From Sphingobacterium sp. UBA1575 (GTDB taxonomy: Bacteria; Bacteroidota; Bacteroidia; Sphingobacteriales; Sphingobacteriaceae): 21,993 nt of DNA. Of this stretch, positions 13,471 through 20,979 are shown piece by piece; within the stretch, counting starts at the first letter, position 1, and each line of letters begins with the position of its first letter. The stretch spans positions 39,928 through 61,920 of the forward strand of contig DCOH01000002.1 in NCBI GenBank assembly GCA_002322865.1, given 5' to 3'. Made by a program: the position numbers and the translations under genes. The notes below the pieces were generated by a model, which was not told the origin of the DNA, did no database searches, and worked only from the letters and a program-made list of their open reading frames with translations.

Positions 13471-15562
13471 TTGTTAATTTATGATTCATAAGGATTTCTT
13501 CGTCACATTTTGGGCAATATTCATGCTCGCCATTCAAATAGCCATGTTTCGGACAGATACTGAAAACGGGGGTTACGGTTATATAGGGCAACCTGAAATT
13601 GGAAATCACCGTTTTCACAAATTCTTTGCAGGCTTCGGCTGTGCTGATCTTCTCGCGCATATATAGGTGGAGTACCGTTCCGCCGGTATATTTACACTGC
13701 AATTTATCCTGCAACAACAGGGCTTCAAAAGGGTCTTCCGTGTGGTCCACCGGAATCTGGGAACTATTGGTATAATAGATCTTATCGTCTATACCGGCCT
13801 GCAAAATATCAGGGAACCTTTTTTTATCCTCTTTCGCAAATCGATAGGTAGTCCCTTCGGCTGGCGTCGCTTCCAGGTTATAGAGATTTCCCGTCTCCTC
13901 CTGAAATGTTCTTAACCGTGTCCGGATATAATCCAGGATTTCACTCGCAAAGGAAATTCCCCAATCGCTGATGATGGTTTCCTCATCCGCGGTATAATTC
14001 CGGATCATTTCGTTCATGCCATTGACGCCAATCGTAGAAAAATGGTTTCTGAAATGCGGTAAATACCGTTTTGTATAAGGATAAAGCCCATTATCATACA
14101 TGGTTTGGATGAATTTTCTTTTCTTTTCCAAGGTGGATTTTGCCAAAAGCAACAATTCATCGATACGTTCGAAAAGACCGGCCTTATTTCCTTGGAACAA
14201 ATAGCCCAGACGCGCCATATTCAAGGTCACCACCCCAATACTTCCGGTCATTTCGGCGCTGCCGAACAAGCCATTGCCTCTTTTGAGCAATTCTCGCAGA
14301 TCAAGCTGAAGCCGACAGCACATACTCCGAACCGCATTCGGTTTGTAAGCATCCGGATTTTCCACCCTATTTCCCTCCGCATCGATCAGGTATTGGCTAC
14401 CCACAAAATTCTGAAAGTAGGAAGAACCTATCTTGGCGGTATTCTCAAAAAGCACTTCCACATTTTCGCCCTCCCAATCAAAATCTTCGGTAATATTCAC
14501 CGTCGGAATGGGAAAGGTAAAAGGTTGCCCGTTCGCATCCCCTTCTGTCATCACCTCATAATAGGCCTTATTGATCATGTTCATCTCCTTTTGGAAATGC
14601 TTATAACACAGATCCAACAAGGAGGCTACACCTCTTTCCTTGGCCAGGTCTTCGAGAATCGGATTGGAAAGCCCCTGGAAAAGATGTTGGCTGGCTTTGG
14701 TAGGGATCTGGTCCTGAAGATCTTGGGGCACATTCCAGTCTAAGGTGATATTGGTGAAAGGCGACTGACCCCAACGCGCAGGTACATTCAAATTATAGAC
14801 AAAGCTTCGAATGGCTTTTTTAACTTCTACCGCTGATAATTGATCTTTGAACACATAGGGTGCCAGGTAGGTATCAAAGGAGCTGAACGCTTGTGCGCCG
14901 GCCCATTCACTCTGCAAAATGCCCAAGAAATTGGCCATTTGCCCAAGTGCTTCCCTAAAATGCGATGCTGGCCGGCTGTCTACCCTTCCTCGAACTCCAT
15001 TGAACCCTTCATCCAATAAAACACGTAGGCTCCAACCGGCACAATAACCGGTCAGGCAGTCAAGGTCATGGATATGGATATCGGCATTTCGGTGGGCATG
15101 TCCCTCCAAGCGGTTATATACTTTGTCCAACCAGTAATTGGCAATGATCTTTCCAGCGGTATTATTCACCAATCCGGCGTTTGAGAAGGAATTGTTCGCG
15201 TTAGCTTGGATCCGCCAATCGTTCTGGTAGATATATTCTTCTACCGCGTGGCTACTGTCTACATAGGTACTGGAATCTATGAAGCGATCAATGTGTTCCC
15301 GTTGGAGTTTTCGGGTATGCCTAAATAACATGAAGGATCGCATCACCTGGAAATGTCCTCGGGAATAGAGTTTTGTTTCGATCATATCTTGGATATCCTC
15401 CACATCGATTAGACTGGTCGAATCGATTTCTGCAAGAACTGATTCCAGGATATTTTCATCATAAGGGAGACTGACACTCTGAAAAGCTTTCCGGATCGCA
15501 TCTTCAATTTTGAAGGCTTGAAAGGCCGTAATTCGCCCATCACGTTTAATCACATTTATCAT
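13451..15562 (-). CDS. nrdD: Anaerobic (class III) ribonucleoside-triphosphate reductase, main chain lacking the glycyl-radical tail
   Basis: Reduces NTPs to dNTPs without oxygen. The 703-residue chain has an N-terminal ATP-cone (about 3-90, 'VIKRDGRITAFQAFKIEDAI') that senses ATP/dATP, then the ten-stranded barrel: 'HIHDLDCLTGYCAGWS' (Cys174 in the substrate-site region), 'SPFTNITLDW', 'VRSMCCRL' (Cys415/Cys416, including the thiyl-radical cysteine), 'LYPYTKRYLPHF' and 'NLEATPAEGTTYRFA'. A zinc-site tail follows: Cys670-x-x-His673 and Cys683-x-x-Cys686. In most NrdD proteins the zinc site leads straight into the glycyl-radical loop RVxGY; here the chain stops 17 residues after Cys686, and the loop is on the next gene. 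A 12-bp inverted repeat covers the start codon. Genes upstream are the copper/nos operon, separated by 110 bases. Confidence 0.93.
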   Translation of the reverse strand: MINVIKRDGRITAFQAFKIEDAIRKAFQSVSLPYDENILESVLAEIDSTSLIDVEDIQDMIETKLYSRGHFQVMRSFMLFRHTRKLQREHIDRFIDSSTYVDSSHAVEEYIYQNDWRIQANANNSFSNAGLVNNTAGKIIANYWLDKVYNRLEGHAHRNADIHIHDLDCLTGYCAGWSLRVLLDEGFNGVRGRVDSRPASHFREALGQMANFLGILQSEWAGAQAFSSFDTYLAPYVFKDQLSAVEVKKAIRSFVYNLNVPARWGQSPFTNITLDWNVPQDLQDQIPTKASQHLFQGLSNPILEDLAKERGVASLLDLCYKHFQKEMNMINKAYYEVMTEGDANGQPFTFPIPTVNITEDFDWEGENVEVLFENTAKIGSSYFQNFVGSQYLIDAEGNRVENPDAYKPNAVRSMCCRLQLDLRELLKRGNGLFGSAEMTGSIGVVTLNMARLGYLFQGNKAGLFERIDELLLLAKSTLEKKRKFIQTMYDNGLYPYTKRYLPHFRNHFSTIGVNGMNEMIRNYTADEETIISDWGISFASEILDYIRTRLRTFQEETGNLYNLEATPAEGTTYRFAKEDKKRFPDILQAGIDDKIYYTNSSQIPVDHTEDPFEALLLQDKLQCKYTGGTVLHLYMREKISTAEACKEFVKTVISNFRLPYITVTPVFSICPKHGYLNGEHEYCPKCDEEILMNHKLTNADGNM

Positions 15563-15615
15563 AGCTTTAGAAATTACTTATTATTTGATTTTTAAGGAAT
15601 TACCTAAAGCTATGA
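15559..15615. promoter_or_regulatory. 12-bp inverted repeat covering the nrdD start codon
   Basis: Tcatagctttag (15559-15570) is perfectly complementary to ctaaagctatga (15604-15615), with a 33-base AT-rich spacer. On the nrdD message the downstream arm contains the whole AUG (15562-15560), so the folded leader would hide the start codon. It could instead be an operator for a dimeric regulator. No FNR, NrdR or -7 box match was found in the 110-base leader. Confidence 0.6.
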
Positions 15616-15672
15616 ACTAAAAAACGATTATTTTATGAGGCTAAACATAAGCCTAAATTATTTGAAAAAATA

Positions 15673-17694
15673 TTAAAAGGAAATGTTGAGTTGCGCTATA
15701 AAATTCCGTCCTGGGCGTGCAATTTTCATGATGTCCTGATGCCTGTAATAATAGCTGTCGAGCATATTCTCTACACGCATATTAGCTGTTATGCGATTCT
15801 TTTTGAAAAGAAAGCTTTTACGGATACCAGCATGGAGCAGGGTAGCAGATGCTGTCTGCGTGTCCCCATAAACCTGAGGGCTGACGTGCTGCTGTTTGGC
15901 ATAATAAGCGACTTCCATTTGTGCAACCCAATCCTTTATTTTCCAAAGGAAGGTGTTGTTATTCGTAAATGGGGCGATCAATGGCAAGGCATTTCCCCAG
16001 TTGTCTTTACCATAAGTATAGGAACTTGTACTGATCCATTCGAGGTTTTTCAGGGCTTGTATCCTGAAGGACAGTTCTGCTCCCGAAAGCTGTGCATCCG
16101 GAATGTTCTGGTATTGCTTGACGCCAGTTGCTCCGATTGTCATCACCTGGTAATCGGGAAGAATGGAGCCTACAATATAGTCTTTGAAGGCATAATGATA
16201 GGCCGTGGCCTCCAATCGCAACCATTCTTTCTGGAAGCTTAACCCTAAACTGGCCTGTAAGGATTTCTCGGTTTGAAGATCCATATTACCCAGATAATCA
16301 TAATTATCCATTCTATTGAACAGGTAAAAACCATAATATTCCTGCAGACTAGCGGCTCGATTTGCATATCCTATTTTGGCCATAACATGCCAATTGCTAT
16401 TTGGATGATAATGTCCTGTCAGGTTCACATTCCCCAAATGATTATTCCTATTGAAGTGAGCTCTTTGAAAACTGGAAAGCTGTTCCTTTCCTTCGGTACT
16501 AAATACATCAGATTGGGAAAGACTATAGGTCCCCATCACATCCAAGCCCCATCTTTCGTTGAACACGTAGTGATCGGAAATATCCAAACTGTAAAATTGG
16601 CGCTGTACATCGGGCAGGGTATACATGAACATAGGATTTGCATCCTTTGGATACATGGTCATATTGGCGGTTAATCGGTTCATATATGCACTGACCCTGG
16701 CTTGAAAGAAATGATTCCCTTTGGTTAAACCCGTTTCAGAATAGAGACCCGCTGTCCATGACAATCCCGGCATATCCATATGCATCGGCACCGTTTCAAT
16801 AGGTCGCTTGGTATCATCCATCGCATGGTCGATATGATTGAAATAGAGCTTGGACCGGATGGGCGACATCCCTGAAATAGTGGAGGTATAGGTATGTGTG
16901 AGGGAAGCAATGTTTGCATTCGCAAATGCTACATCCATAGTCAAGGCCGGATAACCAATATCCTGCCCATAATCGGCCAGGTATTGGGCAAGCAAGTTGT
17001 TTTTATCATTCAACTTGTAATGGAAAGCCGCGGATGCATTCCATTTTTGGAATTGGGAATTGGAAATGACGGCCTGGTTTCCGGCCCTGTAATTTTCTGA
17101 TTTTCGAAAGATCCCATTGATCATTAATCCATATCTATCGGTACTATATTGAAGGGACCCCAGTGTTTGTAGCGCCTTAGCATTAGTTTCATATCCAGTT
17201 CCCAGCATGCCCTTAAAGCTTGATTGATCGGTAAAATCCGGAACAGCCAATTTGAAGTCTATTCCTCCGGCCAATCCACCACCATAGTTTTGGATGTAAG
17301 ACCCCAAATTCACATTGATCTGTTGCAGGTTGCTCGGTTCGATATATGAACTGATGGGATCCATCCGATCGGTGCAAGCACCAAATATGGCCATGCCGTC
17401 TATACTCAGGTTTATCTGGGCAGCATTCAAGCTTCGGATGCTGGGTTCCCAGGCGTAGTTACCGCGACGGATCATCTGCACGCCGGCTACCCGATCCAGG
17501 ATCTGATCAATATTGGCCTGCTTTGAAGCACGCTGTTCCTTTTCTAACAGTTTATTGAACCCAACTTGGCTGACCACGACAACCTCTTCGATTTCTACAT
17601 TCCGAAGTGTATCGTGGTTTTCATGATGTTGTGCAAAACTGGAATGCCCAAGAAAGATGGCAGCCAGTCCCAAACCTATTGCTACAGCTTTCAT
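15673..17694 (-). CDS. TonB-dependent outer-membrane copper receptor, OprC/NosA-like
   Basis: A 673-residue outer-membrane protein with a signal peptide (cleavage near SSFA-Q), a plug domain (about 33-150) and a 22-strand-type barrel ending in the aromatic residue Phe673 ('FIAQLNISF'). The plug sequence 'IDGMAIFGACTDRMDP' contains Cys107-x-x-x-Met111, and a barrel loop 'NHIDHAMDD' contains His290-x-Met292. These are the CxxxM and HxM ligands that bind copper in Pseudomonas OprC and the NosA proteins, with similar spacing (183 against about 180 residues). The mature N-terminus starts HHENH, also metal-binding in appearance. It probably imports copper for the nitrous oxide reductase and other cuproenzymes. 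It is the last gene of the nos-linked operon, 12 bases after the copper lipoprotein gene. Confidence 0.9.
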   Translation of the reverse strand: MKAVAIGLGLAAIFLGHSSFAQHHENHDTLRNVEIEEVVVVSQVGFNKLLEKEQRASKQANIDQILDRVAGVQMIRRGNYAWEPSIRSLNAAQINLSIDGMAIFGACTDRMDPISSYIEPSNLQQINVNLGSYIQNYGGGLAGGIDFKLAVPDFTDQSSFKGMLGTGYETNAKALQTLGSLQYSTDRYGLMINGIFRKSENYRAGNQAVISNSQFQKWNASAAFHYKLNDKNNLLAQYLADYGQDIGYPALTMDVAFANANIASLTHTYTSTISGMSPIRSKLYFNHIDHAMDDTKRPIETVPMHMDMPGLSWTAGLYSETGLTKGNHFFQARVSAYMNRLTANMTMYPKDANPMFMYTLPDVQRQFYSLDISDHYVFNERWGLDVMGTYSLSQSDVFSTEGKEQLSSFQRAHFNRNNHLGNVNLTGHYHPNSNWHVMAKIGYANRAASLQEYYGFYLFNRMDNYDYLGNMDLQTEKSLQASLGLSFQKEWLRLEATAYHYAFKDYIVGSILPDYQVMTIGATGVKQYQNIPDAQLSGAELSFRIQALKNLEWISTSSYTYGKDNWGNALPLIAPFTNNNTFLWKIKDWVAQMEVAYYAKQQHVSPQVYGDTQTASATLLHAGIRKSFLFKKNRITANMRVENMLDSYYYRHQDIMKIARPGRNFIAQLNISF

Positions 17695-17706
17695 ATGCTA
17701 CCTATA

Positions 17707-18492
17707 TTAAAAAAGTAAATCCAAATAGATGTCTTTCGCTATTTCAGTTTCTCCCGATTTCAAGTCAAAGAACAAGCGCCAATCGCCCGTCATGGTAAAA
17801 TTCACCTTGCCTTGATATTGGCCCTTGCCTATAGAAACAGGGATAACATTATTTGGGGAACCATGGTTCATCGAAGTCATCTCCGGATGGAAACCTAGGG
17901 TTAATCCTTCTACCGGTGAAAAGGAGAACATGTTTTCCCGCAAAAAGACCATCAGCAATAAATCATTCATGCCCATCTTTGGTTTGGAAGGGTCTACCAA
18001 AGCCAACACATATTTCTTACCATCATTTCCAGAAATGGTTTTTACAGGGGTATTTCCAGTAGCCGCTGCTGTTACGGCAACAGGGATTTCGATGTCTTTA
18101 CCTTGGTAAGATACTTTTAAGCTCCAAGTTCCAGATTCTCCTGAAGGCATGGTAAATACGGCAAAGCCTTGGTAAGCTTCTAAATTGGATTGATAGGTCA
18201 GGGTTCCTGATGGCGCCCCGTGGGCCATGCTGCCCATATCCATGATTGGCGCAAAAGTTAATGGCTGATCTTTCACCGCTAACCCATTCTTTTTGATCTG
18301 AAAATATAGGTTCTGATAACCTACTTGTAAAGCTTTATCCGCAAAAACACTGAGCTGTTCCCCGGTAGGCAAGCTTGTTTCTGTCAATTTAATCTTTCCA
18401 TCCATCGGCAAATCCAATACTTCATCTTTTTGACATGATCCCATGAACAACATTCCGATGCTCATCATGAGGAGGTATAACATCTTTTTCAT
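17707..18492 (-). CDS. Copper-binding lipoprotein with two FixH/YtkA-like domains
   Basis: A 261-residue lipoprotein with lipobox MGSC (Cys20). It appears to be an internal duplication: domain 1 (about 35-140) and domain 2 (about 150-260) are each immunoglobulin-like and each carry a Met/His motif at the same place. The first is 'IMDMGSMAHGAPSG' (Met84, Met86, Met89, His91); the second is 'HPEMTSMNHGSPNN' (His202, Met205, Met208, His210). Such clusters bind Cu(I) in the YtkA/FixH/CopC-type folds. Each domain ends in strands like 'SGTWSLKVSYQGKDIEIPV' and 'TGDWRLFFDLKSGETEIAKDI'. It lies just upstream of the copper receptor gene and is probably outer-membrane attached, where it could hand copper to the receptor. 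Copper binding is inferred from motifs and neighbours. Confidence 0.8.
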   Translation of the reverse strand: MKKMLYLLMMSIGMLFMGSCQKDEVLDLPMDGKIKLTETSLPTGEQLSVFADKALQVGYQNLYFQIKKNGLAVKDQPLTFAPIMDMGSMAHGAPSGTLTYQSNLEAYQGFAVFTMPSGESGTWSLKVSYQGKDIEIPVAVTAAATGNTPVKTISGNDGKKYVLALVDPSKPKMGMNDLLLMVFLRENMFSFSPVEGLTLGFHPEMTSMNHGSPNNVIPVSIGKGQYQGKVNFTMTGDWRLFFDLKSGETEIAKDIYLDLLF

Positions 18493-18511
18493 GATTTTTT
18501 TGATTTGATAT

Positions 18512-18838
18512 TCACATATTCAATTGTGCTCTTCCTTCATCGCTCATTTGGTCTATCGACCAAACAGGTTCCCAAACCAAGTTTATTTCGATTTTCAGTG
18601 CTGGAAAAGCGGTTAACAGTCTATTTTCAACTCCCTGTATAATGGCATCACCCATCGGGCAATTTGGAGTTGAAAGCGTCATTTCTACCTTTATTTTGGT
18701 CAGTTCGGAAAAATCCAGGTCGTAGACCAAACCCATATCTATGATATTGATCCCTAATTCAGGGTCGATAACCTGCGATAAAGCCTGTAGAGCTTTAATC
18801 TTTTCAGCGGCATATGGATCGCTTAGCTTAATCTCCAT
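18512..18838 (-). CDS. DUF59 (SufT/PaaD-like) iron-sulfur assembly factor
   Basis: A 108-residue protein of the MIP18/DUF59 family. The conserved blocks are 'QVIDPELGINIIDMGLVYDL' near residues 22-42 and 'LSTPNCPMGDAI', whose Cys (about 65) is the key cysteine of the family; the C-terminal 'VWEPVWSIDQMSDEGRAQL' is also typical. Family members deliver or help mature Fe-S clusters (SufT) or act in oxygenase maturation (PaaD). Start chosen: ATG at 18838, preceded by AAGGAGGAG, one of the few strong Shine-Dalgarno sites in the window; a GTG one codon earlier is possible. The start lies 11 bases inside the end of the oxidase-like gene. Copies of this family recur in denitrification gene neighbourhoods, but a specific client here is unknown. 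Confidence 0.85.
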   Translation of the reverse strand: MEIKLSDPYAAEKIKALQALSQVIDPELGINIIDMGLVYDLDFSELTKIKVEMTLSTPNCPMGDAIIQGVENRLLTAFPALKIEINLVWEPVWSIDQMSDEGRAQLNM

Positions 18839-20099
18839 CACTCCTCCTTCTTTTATAAAAGACCACCATCAAGACATTCCATAGGAAAAGGATGGACAAA
18901 AAGGTCCATAGGTAAGTAGCTCCTTCCAGTAACCAAGAAATCTTCAAGCTGATACCCAATAAGGATAATAGGAGATTCCCAATGAAAAGGAAGAATTGAC
19001 CTTTTAGTAATTGCTGGCTATACAAATCCTTGGGCATGGGAATCTTTTCTTTGCCATTCAGGTCTTTGAATTTTAGGTTCCAAATGATGAATGGCAAGGT
19101 TTTAAAGGTCATCCCAAGCACAATTCCAGTGATCCAGCCCATAAAAATGAGGAAGGCATATAGGCTGATCCAATTTCCAGCTTGCGTTTGTACGACGATT
19201 GGAAGCATAGCAAAAGCCAAGAGCAAGCAGATAAAAGATAATAGCGCATGCTTCATGGGGATGTCTATTTTTTTCCTGGCCCTGTTCTTTATACAATCTA
19301 GGATATAGATTGCCCAAGAAATAAATCCTAAGAAAACTAAACCAGCGCTCCAAAGGGAGTTCAACCCTACACTATTTAGATACCCATCTGCTAAGAATAC
19401 ACACAGCCCCAGGTTAATTAAAACCACAGCGGCGTATAGGAATCTGGTTTTATTGCTTTTACCCAACAGGAACATCGGCAGCATCTTAGCCCCAGCACCT
19501 AGGATCAATTGCAGAAACCAACCTACGATTCCGGCGTGTGCATGCAATTTTAAGATATCCAAATGGTTTTTAGATAAGAAACCATGGTAAAGATTGATCG
19601 CCAAGAGCAAGCCAATGGTCGTGGTGAAACAAAACCAGAAAGCAGAAAATGAAAAGAACAGATTCAGTTCAAAACCATGGGTAACATCTTTAATGGTCAT
19701 CCAAAGGTTGAGGAAGTACATGTAGGAGCTCAAACAGACCAGTGATCCAGCAATGATCATCCAATGATCGGTTTTGAAATGCCAAAAACAATAGATCAAT
19801 AGCAAAGATCCCATCATCAACAGCAGGTAACTCCCAAAAGCCATCGGAGCTGAAAAGAGTTTCTTTCCAAAAATGACGGGAATCAACTGATAGGCAGCGC
19901 CTAATATAATCATGCTTCCCCAGCCTAAGGCAAGTGTATGCACGATGGCCAACACCTTGGGTTGGAAATAATGGCCTAAGATTTCTTTACCGGTAATCCC
20001 CAACAAAATAGAAGCAAGCACAAAGAACAGTGCAGCAGTTACATAACATGGAACAACTACATAGGCTTCTGGAGCTTTATTGATTTCTATTCTGTACAT
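18828..20099 (-). CDS. Multi-pass membrane protein, haem-copper oxidase subunit I/NnrS-like
   Basis: A 423-residue integral membrane protein with about 12 helices. Two stretches carry a His-x5-Gly-Trp signature in membrane helices: 'IVHTLALGWGSMIILGAAY' (His54) and 'LKLHAHAGIVGWFLQLILGAG' (His186, His188), followed by 'LIPVIFGKK' and 'MLPMFLLGK'. This repeated pattern resembles haem-binding helices of NnrS-like and cbb3/NorB-like subunit I proteins, but the full set of six histidines of an active haem-copper centre is not there, so it is not an ordinary terminal oxidase or NO reductase. It could bind haem or copper, or respond to NO. It sits between the DUF1858/DUF2249 gene (6-base gap) and the DUF59 gene (overlap). 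Role in N2O respiration is inferred from position only. Confidence 0.7.
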   Translation of the reverse strand: MYRIEINKAPEAYVVVPCYVTAALFFVLASILLGITGKEILGHYFQPKVLAIVHTLALGWGSMIILGAAYQLIPVIFGKKLFSAPMAFGSYLLLMMGSLLLIYCFWHFKTDHWMIIAGSLVCLSSYMYFLNLWMTIKDVTHGFELNLFFSFSAFWFCFTTTIGLLLAINLYHGFLSKNHLDILKLHAHAGIVGWFLQLILGAGAKMLPMFLLGKSNKTRFLYAAVVLINLGLCVFLADGYLNSVGLNSLWSAGLVFLGFISWAIYILDCIKNRARKKIDIPMKHALLSFICLLLAFAMLPIVVQTQAGNWISLYAFLIFMGWITGIVLGMTFKTLPFIIWNLKFKDLNGKEKIPMPKDLYSQQLLKGQFFLFIGNLLLSLLGISLKISWLLEGATYLWTFLSILFLWNVLMVVFYKRRRSDGD

Positions 20100-20105
20100 A
20101 CTCTT

Positions 20106-20930
20106 TTATTTTAGATAAAATAATATCCTTACATCTCCTTCTCCCACTTCGACAAGGCGCATAATATATTTTTCCTTTTTTAAATCCTCCATCAAATACA
20201 GTGGCACTTTTTGATGCTGTACATACAATACTTCATGAGCTTGGAGATTATTCAATTTTATCAGGATCTGTTCCATCGGTTGAGGCATGGGTAATCCACG
20301 TACATCCAGGAATAGGATCTTTTCCGGGGTATAATTTTTTAATATTTCCTCAAGTTCATGGATAGCGATAAAAGAAATGGGTTCAGCCAACTCTTGCAGC
20401 GGCTCCACTTTCAAAAAATAACAATGGTAGACAGGATTCTCTCCCGTTTCCATTTCTTTCACAAAACATCGTGCCCCTTTCTTTTCCAGTATAGGGATCA
20501 ATGGATAGGGTATAAAGGAATTGATAAGCAAGAAAACCGAACCTGGTGTCACTTGATGATAGGCTTGAAGGATTTCTTTCAATGGATCCTGCCCACCCAA
20601 TAAAATAGGTCGGACATCCAATTCTTTCTCAATGATTGCATGATCTAACCAAGCTGGTTTTTCAGGTTTATTGACTTCCTGTTGTGTATTTTCAGCAAAC
20701 TCTTCCTCTTCCCAAATAAAACCAAGAGGCACCAACACACGTTTGAAATCCAGCACTTCACAACCCGCGATACTGGCTGCTTCGACTATAGAAACCCTAG
20801 GGGTTAAGAATTTACGCAATAACGGGATTTTTATTTTACGCAAAGGCTTGGCTATAGATGCGATAGCATCAATGCTAGATTCGTTGGCTTTTATTAGCGC
20901 GGATATCTTTGTATGTTGGTTTATCCTCAT
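20106..20930 (-). CDS. DUF1858-DUF2249-DUF2249 protein
   Basis: A 274-residue cytoplasmic protein, started at the ATG at 20930; a GTG seven codons earlier is less likely because it precedes the domain. Residues about 3-65 form a DUF1858 domain ('TKISALIKANESSIDAIASI' ... 'VEAASIAGCEV'), a helical module that often pairs with redox or hemerythrin (RIC/ScdA-like) proteins. Then come two DUF2249 modules of the TusA/SirA fold: 'ELDVRPILLGGQDPLKEIL' (about 103-175) and 'ILFLDVRGLPMPQPMEQIL' (about 210-270). The second follows the LDxRGLxxPxP pattern of TusA but lacks the sulfur-carrying Cys, having Met in its place. DUF2249 proteins recur near nitrite, NO and N2O reductase genes; their task is not settled. 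The gene follows nosY after a 49-base gap. Confidence 0.82.
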   Translation of the reverse strand: MRINQHTKISALIKANESSIDAIASIAKPLRKIKIPLLRKFLTPRVSIVEAASIAGCEVLDFKRVLVPLGFIWEEEEFAENTQQEVNKPEKPAWLDHAIIEKELDVRPILLGGQDPLKEILQAYHQVTPGSVFLLINSFIPYPLIPILEKKGARCFVKEMETGENPVYHCYFLKVEPLQELAEPISFIAIHELEEILKNYTPEKILFLDVRGLPMPQPMEQILIKLNNLQAHEVLYVQHQKVPLYLMEDLKKEKYIMRLVEVGEGDVRILFYLK

Positions 20931-20979
20931 GGCCACATTTAAAAACAGCACTCGATATGCTCATTTGAAAAATATCTCT

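Noticed and set aside
14105..14743. 212-codon plus-strand open frame
   Set aside because: It lies entirely opposite the strongly conserved nrdD; its translation has no domain pattern and is a shadow frame.
15638..15654. aggct/agcct hairpin after the TonB receptor gene as a terminator
   Set aside because: Only 5 bp with a 7-base loop, and no T-run follows directly on the minus strand.
15691..16242. 183-codon plus-strand open frame
   Set aside because: Shadow of the TonB receptor gene on the other strand, without family features or a credible start region. The 16273-16674 frame is rejected for the same reason.
20931..20951. GTG start for the DUF1858-DUF2249 protein
   Set aside because: Adds seven residues with no domain match; the ATG at 20930 begins right at the DUF1858 domain.
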